NCBI GenBank assembly: GCA_902492235.1 | Contig: CABUKS010000001.1 | Coordinates: 62,001 to 126,000, forward strand | From: an uncultured Collinsella sp. | GTDB taxonomy: Bacteria > Actinomycetota > Coriobacteriia > Coriobacteriales > Coriobacteriaceae | Length of the DNA: 64,000 nt | Direction: 5' to 3' | In this document: positions 9,546-17,751 of the stretch, piece after piece | How positions within the stretch are numbered: position 1 is the first letter of the stretch | Layout of the letters: every line of letters starts with the position of its first letter | Translations under genes and position numbers: made by a program | The notes under the pieces: generated by a model | Databases searched by the model: none | The model's input: the letters and a program-made list of their open reading frames with translations, nothing else | What the model was told of the DNA's origin: nothing

Positions 9546-10310
9546 ATGATAGGGATCGGGATCGATATCGGGTCTACGGCGGCTAAGGCCGCTGTGGTCG
9601 ACGGGGAGGGTTCGGTGGCGTGGACGTGCGTGCAACCAACCGGGTTCTCCTCGGTCGATGCTTCCGAGCGGCTGCGCGAGGCACTGGCAGCGGCCGGCTA
9701 TGACGTGGCTGCCGACGACGTGCGCGTGATCGCGACCGGCTACGGTCGTGTCGCCGTTCCCTATGCGCACAAGGTCGTGACCGAGATTACCTGCCACGGT
9801 ACCGGTGCCGTGCGTCTGTTTGGCGACCACGGCACCGTGATTGACGTGGGCGGTCAGGACACCAAGGTCATCCAACTTAAGGGTGGCCGCGTGGCCAAGT
9901 TTGCCATGAACGACAAGTGCGCCGCCGGCACGGGGCGCTTTTTGGAGATCATGGCCGACCGCCTTGGCATTTCCCAGCAGCAGATGGCCGACCTGGCGCG
10001 TTCCGGCAAGCCCACCAAGATTAGCAGCATGTGCACGGTCTTTGCCGAAAGTGAGGTCATCAGCCTGATCGGTCGCGGCGAGCCGCGCGAGAATATTGCG
10101 CGTGGCGTGATCGACAGCGTGGTCTCGCGCGTGGCGACTATGGCCGGGCAGGCCGCGGGCGCCCCGTACTACCTGACCGGTGGCCTGTGCGAGAACGCCT
10201 TCGTGGTGGAGCGGTTGGGCGAGCTACTGGGGTCGCCGGTGATCACCTCGCCTCAGGCGCGCTTTGCTGGGGCCATCGGTGCTGCCGTCCGCGCGCGGGC
10301 GCTGGTTTAA
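9546..10310 (+). CDS. ATP-dependent activase of 2-hydroxyacyl-CoA dehydratase/double-cubane proteins (BadF/HgdC type)
   Basis: This 254-residue ASKHA-fold ATPase matches the HgdC/YjiL activases. The phosphate loop GIDIGSTAAK is at the N terminus and the second phosphate motif DVGGQDTK at about 100-107. Two cysteines in KCAAGTG (Cys125) and SMCTVFAESEV (Cys163) are the ones that bridge a [4Fe-4S] cluster between the two subunits of the dimer in known relatives. It hydrolyses ATP to inject a low-potential electron into its partner. As the only activase in the window it probably serves both double-cubane proteins. Confidence 0.88.
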   Translation: MIGIGIDIGSTAAKAAVVDGEGSVAWTCVQPTGFSSVDASERLREALAAAGYDVAADDVRVIATGYGRVAVPYAHKVVTEITCHGTGAVRLFGDHGTVIDVGGQDTKVIQLKGGRVAKFAMNDKCAAGTGRFLEIMADRLGISQQQMADLARSGKPTKISSMCTVFAESEVISLIGRGEPRENIARGVIDSVVSRVATMAGQAAGAPYYLTGGLCENAFVVERLGELLGSPVITSPQARFAGAIGAAVRARALV

Positions 10311-10322
10311 GGGGCCCTGTCG

Positions 10323-11540
10323 ATGCGCATCCTCAACATCTCGGCCCAAAAGCCCGACAGCACGGGCAGCGGCACGTATCTTTCGGCGCTCGTGCGCTCC
10401 CAGCTGGCAGCCGGGTGCGAGCCCGCCGTCCTCTGCGGCGCCGCCCCGGGCGACACGCAGGGCGACATCCCGACGGGCGTACCCGTCTATACCGTCGACT
10501 TCGAAACCCCTGAGCTGCCCTTTCATATCTGCGGTATGTCCGATGTCATGCCCTATCCCTCTACACGCTATCGTGACCTGACGCCTTCGATGCTCAAGGC
10601 ATTTGAGCGGGCATTTGCTGCTGCAATCGATCGTGCGGTGGCTGAGTTTCGGCCCGATCTGGTGCTCTGCCATCACCTTTATCTGGTGACCGCATTGGCG
10701 CGCGAGTGCGTCCGAGGCGTGCCGGTTGTTGCCGTGTGCCATTCGACCGACCTGCGCCAGCTGCGTTCGCATGCGCTCGAGCGCGATCGCATCGTAAGCG
10801 CGGTTCGTCGGCTCGATGCCGTCTTTGCGCTCCATGCTGAGCAGGCTGAGCAGATTGGCCTGGTGTGCGGCGTCGATGCCGATCGCATCCACGTGATTGG
10901 GACGGGCTACGACCATCGCGTCTTCTGCCGCGACGCAAGCGTGGCGAGGCAGCCGGGATCGCTTGTGTACGTGGGCAAGATTTGTTTTAAAAAGGGCGTC
11001 GAGTCGCTGGTTCGAGCCGTGTCATTACCGATTGACGATGGCGTCCGCCCATCTGGCTTGGTACTTGTGGGCGGCCGCGGGGACGATGCCGAGTACGCGC
11101 GTATCGAGCGCTTGAGCGCGGCCTCGGATGTGCCGGTGACGCTGGCGGGGCGCTTGGATAGCGATGGGCTCGTGCGTGCCTACCGCAGTTCCGACGTCTT
11201 TGTGCTGCCTTCGTTTTACGAGGGTCTGCCGCTCGTGACGATCGAGGCCCTCGCGTGCGGTTGCAAAGTTGTGGTGACCGATTTGCCCGGCGTTCGTCCC
11301 TGGATGGAGACGATGCTTCCCGGTGCTCCCGTGACGTGGGTGGCGTCGCCGCGTATGACGGATGTCGACACGCCCGTGGCGGCCGACCTTCCGTTGTTTG
11401 AGCGCGCACTGGCAGATGCTATCGCGCAGGCGCTTGCGGCGCCGCCTTCGACGTTCGAGCCGTCGGCGGTCTCTTGGGAAGCGTGCCTGGGGCGTATACT
11501 TAAAGTCGTTGATTTGTTGGAAGGGGGTTCGTATGGCTGA
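10323..11540 (+). CDS. Glycosyltransferase, GT4 family, overlapping selD
   Basis: This 405-residue protein has the GT-B layout: an N-terminal domain opening MRILNISAQKPDSTGSGTYL (acceptor side, with the glycine-rich turn) and a C-terminal nucleotide-sugar domain with GKICFKKGVESLV and the EX7E-type motif in FYEGLPLVTIEALACG near residues 300-315. No membrane segment or signal peptide is seen. It starts 12 bases after the activase gene and its stop overlaps the first codons of selD by 8 bases, so it is co-translated with selenium genes and not with envelope genes. The sugar donor and acceptor are unknown. A selenosugar-type reaction (compare SenB next to a SelD homologue in selenoneine clusters) is speculation from context. 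Confidence 0.75.
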   Translation: MRILNISAQKPDSTGSGTYLSALVRSQLAAGCEPAVLCGAAPGDTQGDIPTGVPVYTVDFETPELPFHICGMSDVMPYPSTRYRDLTPSMLKAFERAFAAAIDRAVAEFRPDLVLCHHLYLVTALARECVRGVPVVAVCHSTDLRQLRSHALERDRIVSAVRRLDAVFALHAEQAEQIGLVCGVDADRIHVIGTGYDHRVFCRDASVARQPGSLVYVGKICFKKGVESLVRAVSLPIDDGVRPSGLVLVGGRGDDAEYARIERLSAASDVPVTLAGRLDSDGLVRAYRSSDVFVLPSFYEGLPLVTIEALACGCKVVVTDLPGVRPWMETMLPGAPVTWVASPRMTDVDTPVAADLPLFERALADAIAQALAAPPSTFEPSAVSWEACLGRILKVVDLLEGGSYG

Positions 11541-12582
11541 CGATCAGATTAAGCTCACGTCTATGACTGCCGCGAGCGGTTGAGCCGCTAAGCTGGCTCC
11601 CGGAGCCCTCGCCCAGGTCCTGGGCGACTTGCCCAATGTGCATAACGACAACTTGCTCGTGGGGTTCGATACCTCCGACGATGCGAGCGTCTTCCGCGTA
11701 GGGGAGAACCTGGGGCTCGTGCAGTCCATCGACTTCTTCCCGCCGATGGTCGACGACCCGTTTCTGTTTGGCCAGATCGCTGCGGCCAACTCGCTGTCGG
11801 ATATCTACGCCATGGGCGGGCGGCCGAGCCATGCCATGAACTTGCTGTGCATCCCGAGCTGTCTGGGCGTTGAGGTTGCCGGTCAGATTCTGGCGGGCGG
11901 TGCCGACAGGTGCGTCGAGGCGGGTTGCTCCATCGCGGGCGGCCACACCATCAACGACGACGAGCCCAAGTACGGTCTGTCCGTGAGCGGTTTTGTACCA
12001 CTCGACCACATGCTCGCCAACAGCGGTGCGCGCGTGGGCGATGTCCTGCTGCTGACCAAGGCGATCGGCTCGGGCATCATCACTACGGCCATTAAGGGCG
12101 AGCTCATCGAGCAGGACGAGGCCGCAGCCATGTTTGACTCGATGCGCACCCTCAACGAGGCGCCGATTCGTCTGGCCGAGGGACTTGAGCTTCACGGCTG
12201 CACCGATGTCACGGGCTTTGGCCTGATCGGGCACGCGTGCGAGATGGCCGAGGGCTCGGGTGTGCAAGTTGAGCTTGCGTCGGGAGCGGTACCGCTCTTT
12301 GACCAGGTGCTCGACATGGCGCGTTTGGGCATTATCCCCGCGGGCTCCTACCGCAACCAGGACTTCTTTGGCCCGCGCGTGGCGGCCGACGAGGACCTGG
12401 AGCCGGGCATGCTGGATGCGCTGTACGATCCGCAGACGTCTGGTGGTTTGCTTATTGCGGCGCCCGCGAGGGATGTGGATGTGCTCGCGCGTCGCCTGGA
12501 TGCCGAGGGGCGCATCGCCGCCGTCGTTGGTCGCGTGTGCGAGGCGGAGCCGGGCGGTCCTGCCGTCCGCGTTGTTCGCTAG
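11533..12582 (+). CDS. selD: Selenide, water dikinase SelD, a selenoprotein (UGA at 11581-11583)
   Basis: SelD makes selenophosphate from selenide and ATP, the Se donor for tRNA-Sec and Se cofactors. The frame from ATG 11533 meets TGA at codon 17 and continues without another stop to 12582, giving 349 residues. Codon 17 is where E. coli SelD has its catalytic Cys17, and Lys20 follows at the same spacing (GUAAK), so TGA is read as selenocysteine. A hairpin with a GGTCC loop follows (see 11609-11627). The rest is typical: NDNLLVGFDTSDDA, the VQSIDFFPP metal/ATP site and DVTGFGLIGHA. The gene overlaps the upstream glycosyltransferase by 8 bases. An annotation starting at 11629 would be wrong. 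Confidence 0.95.
11609..11627 (+). promoter_or_regulatory. Bacterial SECIS hairpin of selD
   Basis: TCGCCCA (11609-11615) pairs 7 of 7 with TGGGCGA (11621-11627) around the loop GGTCC, beginning 25 bases after the UGA codon. The G-G-U-C apical loop matches the element known to bind SelB in E. coli fdhF. A second small stem, GGCTC/GAGCC (11595-11607), lies closer to the UGA and could stack or compete. Confidence 0.65.
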
Positions 12583-12643
12583 CCCGCACGTTTATGTAAC
12601 TGTTTGCCGTTCTCTAGAACGGTTCTTTCGAAAGGAATTTGCT

Positions 12644-13270
12644 ATGTCTACCAAAATTGAAGTCAATGCCATGGGCGATGCCTGCCCGCTGCCCGTCGTC
12701 AAGACGCTCAAAGCCCTGAAGCAGCTCGATGGCGAGGGCGCCGTCGTGACCTCGGTCGATAACGAGACCGCAGTCAAGAACATCTCCAAGATGGCGCAGG
12801 AGAAGGGCTGCACGGCCTCGGTCGAGAAGGTTTCTGACGCCGAGTGGCACGTGACCGTCTCGACCGCCGGTGCCGTGGCCGTTGCGGACCCCGAGCAGGA
12901 CGGCGCTGCTTTCTGCGACGCCAGCGCCGGCAAGGGCAAGCTCGTCATTTCCGTCTACACCGACTGCATGGGCCGCGGAGACGACGAGCTGGGCCACAAG
13001 CTCATGAAGGCGTTTATTTTTGCTGTGACGCAGCAGGAGGAGCTGCCCGCGACCATGCTGTTTTACAACGGCGGCGCCAAGCTCACCGTCGAGGGCTCGC
13101 CGGTGCTCGATGACCTGAAGGGTCTGGCCGAGCAGGGCGTCGAGATCCTTACCTGCGGCACCTGCCTCGATCACTTTGGCATTAAGGACCAGCTCGCGGT
13201 GGGCGAGGTCACCAACATGTACGTGATCGTGGAGAAGATGGAGCAGGCCGTGCGCGTCGTGCGCCCGTAG
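12644..13270 (+). CDS. yedF: YedF selenium metabolism protein (TusA-like + DsrE-like)
   Basis: This 208-residue protein has an N-terminal TusA/SirA-like domain with the CPLP motif (DACPLPVVKT, about residues 10-20) and a C-terminal DsrE-like domain with the paired cysteines CGTCLDHF near residue 170. Fused YedF proteins of this type are known markers of selenium use, especially of the labile Se cofactor of molybdenum hydroxylases. The start is fixed by GAAAGGAATTTGCT. It lies 61 bases after selD and 19 bases before the DUF3343 gene. The probable role is to hold and pass on Se or S as a persulfide/perselenide. Confidence 0.88.
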   Translation: MSTKIEVNAMGDACPLPVVKTLKALKQLDGEGAVVTSVDNETAVKNISKMAQEKGCTASVEKVSDAEWHVTVSTAGAVAVADPEQDGAAFCDASAGKGKLVISVYTDCMGRGDDELGHKLMKAFIFAVTQQEELPATMLFYNGGAKLTVEGSPVLDDLKGLAEQGVEILTCGTCLDHFGIKDQLAVGEVTNMYVIVEKMEQAVRVVRP

Positions 13271-13289
13271 CGTATTGGTTGGAGGTGCC

Positions 13290-13541
13290 ATGAGGGAGAA
13301 GCGCCCGGCGCTTGTTATCACGTTTCCTACCACGGCGGCCGCCATGGGGTGCGAGACCTTATGCATCGAGCGCGGCCTTCCCGGGCGAACGATTCCCGTG
13401 CCCGGGGAGGTCGCTGCCGGCTGCGGTCTGGCGTGGAAGGCGTTGCCTGCCGATGAGGAGCTGCTGCGCAGCGAGCTTACCGCGGCGGGCGTTCCTACCG
13501 AGGGCTATACCGTGATCGATATGTGGGAGGTCGTGCGATGA
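13290..13541 (+). CDS. DUF3343 putative Se/S carrier protein
   Basis: This 83-residue protein matches the DUF3343 family. The core contains AMGCETLCIERGLPGRTIPVPGEVAAGCGLAWK, seen here as cysteines at about 20, 24 and 46. DUF3343 proteins co-occur with YedF and SelD and are thought to act as small Se/S carriers; that role is established only by association. The start at 13290 has GGAGGTGCC upstream. Its stop overlaps the start of the aminotransferase gene (ATGA). A second DUF3343 gene with a Cys-rich extension is at 41227. Confidence 0.82.
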   Translation: MREKRPALVITFPTTAAAMGCETLCIERGLPGRTIPVPGEVAAGCGLAWKALPADEELLRSELTAAGVPTEGYTVIDMWEVVR

Positions 13542-14677
13542 TCTACCTAGACAACGCGGCGACGACCATGCACAAGCCGCAGACGGTCATCGATGCCGTG
13601 ACGCAGGCGATGTGTTCGCTCGGCAATGCCGGGCGCGGCGCCACGTCGGGTGCCCTCGATGCCGCTCGTACGATTCATGGCTGCCGTGCCAAGCTCGCGC
13701 GCCTTTTGGGTTGCCCGAGGGCGGACCATGTGTGCTTTACGCCCAACTCCACGGCGGCGCTCAACACCGTCATCAATGGCGTGGTGCGCCCCGGCGATCG
13801 CGTGGTCACGACGGTGCTTGAGCACAACTCGGTGCTACGTCCGCTCAACCGCCTTGCGGCAGAGCAGGGTGTGACCGTTGAGCATGCGGGCTGCGATGCG
13901 AGCGGCGTGCTCGACTACGACGAGCTCGAGCGGTTGGTCACGCTGGGCACGCGTGCTGTGGTGGTGACGCACGCCTCCAATGTGACCGGCAACGCGGTCG
14001 ACATTGCGCGCGTGGCGGCCATGGCTCATGCTGCCGGTGCGCTGATGATCGTCGACGCCTCGCAGTCTGCCGGTACGGCGAAGATCGACATGCAGGCCAT
14101 GGGGCTCGACGTCGTGTGCTTTACCGGCCACAAGGGATTGATGGGCCCGCAGGGCACCGGCGGTCTGGCCGTGGCGGAGGGTGTCGACGTGGCGCCCTGG
14201 GCCATGGGCGGCACGGGCGTGCACAGCTTCGATGCGCTGCAGCCGCTTGAGTGGCCCACGCGCCTTGAGGCGGGCACGCTCAACGGTCACGGCATCGCGG
14301 GCCTTTCTGCCGGTCTCGACTTTATCGAGGCGCAAGGCGGGGTCGAGGCGATTGCGGCACACGAGCGAGCACTGGCGGATCGCTTCCTTGCCGGTGTGCG
14401 CGAGATTCCGGGGATTAAGCTCTACGGTGCCTTTGACCAACCCGCGCGCTCGGCGATCGTGTCGCTCAACGTGGGTGATATCGACTCTGCCGAGATCTCG
14501 GACGCGCTCATGCAAGGGTGGGGGATCGCGACGCGCCCCGGCGCCCATTGCGCTCCGCTCATGCACCGTGCGCTGAGGACCGAGCGTCAGGGTGTCGTTC
14601 GCTTCTCGTTTGGGTATTTCAACACGGACGAGGAAGTTGACACCGCGATTGATGCTTTGCGCGATTTAGCCTGCTAA
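13538..14677 (+). CDS. Class V aminotransferase, cysteine desulfurase/selenocysteine lyase-like
   Basis: This 379-residue PLP enzyme starts with the family motif IYLDNAATT. The PLP lysine is in CFTGHKGLMGPQGTGG at about residue 200. A conserved reactive cysteine sits in RPGAHCAPLMH near residue 345. This last pattern and the yedF/DUF3343/selD neighbourhood match the subgroup typified by the Enterococcus faecalis EF2568-type genes of the selenium-dependent molybdenum hydroxylase cluster. It would release S or Se from cysteine or selenocysteine onto a carrier. General desulfurase for Fe-S clusters is the alternative, but no IscU or SufU gene is nearby. Confidence 0.82.
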   Translation: MIYLDNAATTMHKPQTVIDAVTQAMCSLGNAGRGATSGALDAARTIHGCRAKLARLLGCPRADHVCFTPNSTAALNTVINGVVRPGDRVVTTVLEHNSVLRPLNRLAAEQGVTVEHAGCDASGVLDYDELERLVTLGTRAVVVTHASNVTGNAVDIARVAAMAHAAGALMIVDASQSAGTAKIDMQAMGLDVVCFTGHKGLMGPQGTGGLAVAEGVDVAPWAMGGTGVHSFDALQPLEWPTRLEAGTLNGHGIAGLSAGLDFIEAQGGVEAIAAHERALADRFLAGVREIPGIKLYGAFDQPARSAIVSLNVGDIDSAEISDALMQGWGIATRPGAHCAPLMHRALRTERQGVVRFSFGYFNTDEEVDTAIDALRDLAC

Positions 14678-14700
14678 AGCTGCTAGACCGTTTATACTTG

Positions 14701-14733
14701 CGGGACGGGCCTTTTGCCCGTCCCGTTTTTGTT
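14701..14733 (+). terminator. Rho-independent terminator of the selenium operon
   Basis: CGGGACGGGC (14701-14710) pairs perfectly with GCCCGTCCCG (14716-14725) around CTTTT, followed by TTTTTGTTT. It closes the operon ending in the aminotransferase. Confidence 0.92.
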
Positions 14734-14753
14734 TCGACCCGAAAGGTGTGCCT

Positions 14754-16112
14754 ATGGCCTCATCCGCACCGCGCGGTCTGCGCTCCGACCATGTTGTTAC
14801 CGTCGGCATCGCCCTGTTCTCGATGCTCTTTGGCGCCGGCAACCTCATCATTCCGCCGTTGCTGGCGCTCCAGGCCGGCACGGCCACACCGCTTGCCATG
14901 GTTGGCTTTTTGATTGCCGCTATCGGTTTGCCCGTCATGGGATTTATCGCCGTTGCGCTCGCCGGCACGGCCCGCGAGCTGGCCGGCCGCGTGCATCCCA
15001 AGTTTGGCGAATTCTTCGTTGCGGCGGTCTATCTGGCCATCGGCCCGTGCCTGGCCATTCCGCGCACAAGCTCTACGGCGTTCGAAATGCTGGTGCCGCT
15101 GCTGCCCGAGGGCGTTTCGCTCGGTACGGCACGTCTGGTGTTTGCCATCGGGTTCTTTGTCGTCGCGTTTGCTCTCACGCTGCGCCCGGGTGTCATCACG
15201 CGCGTGCTCGGCCGCATTACGGGCCCCGCGCTCATTGCGCTCATCGTGCTGGTTGTGGGTGCTGCCGTGATCTCGCCGCTGGGACCGGCTGCCGCGCCGC
15301 AGGCTCCCTATGATGCAGGCGCCGCCGTGCAGGGCTTTCTGACTGGCTATCAGACCATGGACCTGCTCGCGTCGCTCGCCTTCGGCATTATCATCGCCGA
15401 GACCATCCACGAGCTGGGTGTTACCGATGACAAGCGCGTGGCCTTTGAGATTTCGCGTTCCGGCGTGATCGCCGGCGTGCTCATGGCCATCATCTACTGT
15501 GGCCTGGCGCTTGCCGGAATGCAACTCGGCATGGTTATGCCCGATGCCACCAACGGCGCTGCCATCCTCGCTCGTTCGGCCTCCATGCATTTTGGGCTTG
15601 CTGGCACGGTCGTGGTCTTCGCGATCTTTTTCCTCGCCTGCATGAACGTGTGCATCGGTCTTATTAGCTGCTGCTCGCGCTATTTCTGTGAGACGTACGT
15701 AGTTGAAGGGGGAGCGGAGGCTTCCGAGGAGGCCATGCGCCGCCCCTTCGCGATCCTTGCCTTTGTGTTCGCGGCGTTTTCGTGCGTGCTCTCCAACGTG
15801 GGCCTCGACGTGATCCTTATGTTCTCGGTGCCCATGCTTAACGCCTTGTATCCCGTCGCCATCGTGCTGGTTCTCATGGGTTTGGTACACGGCTTTTGCG
15901 ACGCGCATCCGCAGGTGTGGGTCTGGGTTGGCGGTGTGGTTGCCGTGCAGAGCGTGATCACCTCGGTCCGCGATGCGTTCTTTGGGGGCACGTGGCTGCC
16001 GTTTGATGCGCTGCCGTTGGCGGATATCGGTGCCGCGTGGGCGCCGGTTGCCGTGGTGGCATTTGTGATCGGCCTGCTCCATAGTCGTTTTGTCGCACAT
16101 TCGAGGAGCTAA
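14754..16112 (+). CDS. brnQ: Branched-chain amino acid transport protein BrnQ (LIVCS family)
   Basis: This 452-residue integral membrane protein has about 12 hydrophobic segments. The first segment region FGAGNLIIPPLLALQAG is the hallmark of BrnQ/LIV-II carriers, as is GYQTMDLLASLAFGIII near residue 205. These carriers import leucine, isoleucine and valine with Na+ or H+. The start at 14754 is preceded by GAAAGGTGTGCCT. The gene stands alone between a terminator and the tRNA promoter. Confidence 0.9.
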   Translation: MASSAPRGLRSDHVVTVGIALFSMLFGAGNLIIPPLLALQAGTATPLAMVGFLIAAIGLPVMGFIAVALAGTARELAGRVHPKFGEFFVAAVYLAIGPCLAIPRTSSTAFEMLVPLLPEGVSLGTARLVFAIGFFVVAFALTLRPGVITRVLGRITGPALIALIVLVVGAAVISPLGPAAAPQAPYDAGAAVQGFLTGYQTMDLLASLAFGIIIAETIHELGVTDDKRVAFEISRSGVIAGVLMAIIYCGLALAGMQLGMVMPDATNGAAILARSASMHFGLAGTVVVFAIFFLACMNVCIGLISCCSRYFCETYVVEGGAEASEEAMRRPFAILAFVFAAFSCVLSNVGLDVILMFSVPMLNALYPVAIVLVLMGLVHGFCDAHPQVWVWVGGVVAVQSVITSVRDAFFGGTWLPFDALPLADIGAAWAPVAVVAFVIGLLHSRFVAHSRS

Positions 16113-16123
16113 GGCATCAATGC

Positions 16124-16152
16124 TTGCACAGGCGGGGAGTCTCCCCTATAAT
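16124..16152 (+). promoter_or_regulatory. Sigma-70-type promoter for tRNA-Pro and tRNA-Gly
   Basis: TTGCAC (16124-16129) and a perfect TATAAT (16147-16152) are separated by 17 bases. The -10 box lies 51 bases before the first tRNA nucleotide. Confidence 0.85.
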
Positions 16153-16203
16153 TTCCTTCGCTTTGGGACACGCAAGGTTTAGACCTTAGCTGCTCAACAC
16201 CTT

Positions 16204-16280
16204 CGGGACGTGGCGCAGTTTGGTAGCGCGCCTGCTTTGGGAGCAGGATGTCGCAGGTTCAAATCCTGTCGTCCCGACCA
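16204..16280 (+). tRNA. tRNA-Pro (anticodon TGG)
   Basis: The 77-nt cloverleaf has acceptor CGGGACG/CGTCCCG, anticodon stem CCTGC/GCAGG with loop TTTGGGA (TGG anticodon), T loop GGTTCAAATCC and an encoded CCA. Confidence 0.96.
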
Positions 16281-16286
16281 TATCTT

Positions 16287-16360
16287 GCGGGCGTAGTTCA
16301 ATGGTAGAACCCCAGCCTTCCAAGCTGATGACGCGGGTTCGATTCCCGTCGCCCGCTCCA
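16287..16360 (+). tRNA. tRNA-Gly (anticodon TCC)
   Basis: The 74-nt cloverleaf has acceptor GCGGGCG/CGCCCGC, loop CTTCCAA with anticodon TCC, T arm GGGTTCGATTCCC and an encoded CCA. It starts six bases after tRNA-Pro and is presumably co-transcribed. Confidence 0.95.
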
Positions 16361-16468
16361 GAAAAACCGCAGGTCAGAGGTATTAAAGCTTCTGTCCTGT
16401 TATTTTATGTAACAACGCATGACATATTCGTGACACATCTTGGTAGCAGCCTACCCACATCCCCTCCT

Positions 16469-16537
16469 AAGTTGCGGTGAAATACGGACTGTTTTTTGGC
16501 TTATTTGGCTCATCTGGTCCGTATTTCACCGCAACTT
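16469..16537. repeat. Palindromic repeat family R1, copy 1
   Basis: The arms AAGTTGCGGTGAAATACGGA (16469-16488) and the exact reverse complement (16518-16537) enclose a variable centre. This is one of six copies in the window. It sits immediately upstream of the accessory gene at 16704. The surrounding 16361-16700 stretch holds no other gene that I can support and is more AT-rich by eye. Confidence 0.93.
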
Positions 16538-16703
16538 TTGTTGGAGGCGAATTTTGGTGCCGTTGAGAGGGCTGTGGCGGCCGTCTGCCGATAGATAAAA
16601 ATGCTATCAGAGCTCTGACCTGCGTCGTCAAGCTTTTGGTCAGCTTTTGGCAAGGCCTACGGACGGAAGCATGCGATAGCGTAATGGTATTCTCTCCGCC
16701 GTG

Positions 16704-17723
16704 ATGGTTATGGGGTTGGCCATGCTCGATAAAGGCAAACATTTTCCGCAGTCATATGCAAGGATGCTATTCTCGGCCGTTGGAATTCATCAAGATGGAC
16801 AGCTGCTTATAACAATTGATCCTTGGGATGAACGCCGTGCGCGTGAGCTTATGCAGGAAGAGCTCATGCTTCGTCTTTACAACCACGTGTATGCGGATCC
16901 GGTCTATTGGAATAATCTTGGGGTTGAAGATCGCATCTTTCAGCTGGCATCCGCTATTGCGGTCGTTGAACCGGATGCTGTGTTTTGCGGATCGACAGCA
17001 GCGCTGCTCTACGGCATCGGCTCGGCGTATACGCTTCTGGATAAAGTGCAAGTGCTGCTGCCACGGTCTACAAGGCGTGATACGTATGAGTTCGTTGAAT
17101 ACAAGCGCTGGCGCCCGGGCGAAGTGTGGCGGCTTGGTCTGTTTACACTGACGGATCCGTGTCGAACGGTTGTTGATATCGCGCGATCGAGCGCCTTTCG
17201 CTATGCGCTGGGTTATGTCGATGGCTTGGCCCGTGAGTACGATGTCGAACGCGAAGAGCTGCGAGCATATGCGCAGGCAAATTGTCGAGGGCTGCATGGC
17301 ATCGCGCGTGCTTTTGACGTTTTTGATTATATGGATGGCAGGTCAGACAACGGCGGCGAGTCCGAGGCGAGAGCAGCGATGATTCTCGCTGGGGTTGCCG
17401 CGCCTGAGCTTCAAGTTGAGATAACGCGACCGGGAAACGCTGGCTATTATCTAGCAGATTATGGCTGGCAGATGCCAGACGGCTCATGGACGCTGGCAGA
17501 GCTGCATGGGCTAGGCAAGTTTGAAGACGAGGCTCAAAATGATCCAGAGCGGGCGGCGGCAAAAACGTATCGAGCGGCCCTCATGCGCGACGCGAACCTT
17601 CGCGCCATGGGCCACAACGTCATTCATTTCAAACTCTCGGACACCTACGACGTAGAATCGTTCGGTGCCATGATGCGCGGTTACGGCATTCCGACAACAA
17701 AACCCTACGCCGAATCCCGATAG
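16704..17723 (+). CDS. AbiEi-like/DUF559-type protein with a probable restriction-endonuclease fold
   Basis: This protein of about 339 residues has an N-terminal part resembling AbiEi-like antitoxin/DNA-binding modules (AVFCGSTAALLYGIG) and a C-terminal part with a PD-(D/E)XK/VSR-like pattern. In order these are Glu in GGESEARAAM, Asp in YLADYGWQ, Glu and Lys in LAELHGLGKFED, then the closing strand MGHNVIHF. Such actinobacterial proteins are usually annotated as hypothetical or type IV TA-like. Start choice is unsure: ATGs at 16704, 16710 and 16722 all lack a strong ribosome site. It is flanked on both sides by R1 repeats, next to tRNA genes and a toxin pair, so a mobile or defence role is plausible but unproven. 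Confidence 0.55.
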   Translation: MVMGLAMLDKGKHFPQSYARMLFSAVGIHQDGQLLITIDPWDERRARELMQEELMLRLYNHVYADPVYWNNLGVEDRIFQLASAIAVVEPDAVFCGSTAALLYGIGSAYTLLDKVQVLLPRSTRRDTYEFVEYKRWRPGEVWRLGLFTLTDPCRTVVDIARSSAFRYALGYVDGLAREYDVEREELRAYAQANCRGLHGIARAFDVFDYMDGRSDNGGESEARAAMILAGVAAPELQVEITRPGNAGYYLADYGWQMPDGSWTLAELHGLGKFEDEAQNDPERAAAKTYRAALMRDANLRAMGHNVIHFKLSDTYDVESFGAMMRGYGIPTTKPYAESR

Positions 17724-17751
17724 CGAAATCGTTCGCGGTCCACCTTCAATA

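Noticed and set aside
11581..11583. In-frame stop making selD look like a pseudogene
   Set aside because: The UGA is at the catalytic residue position, the downstream frame is intact and a SECIS-like hairpin follows; it is a selenocysteine codon.
16220..16480. 86-codon frame across the tRNA-Pro and tRNA-Gly genes
   Set aside because: It is tRNA sequence read as protein.
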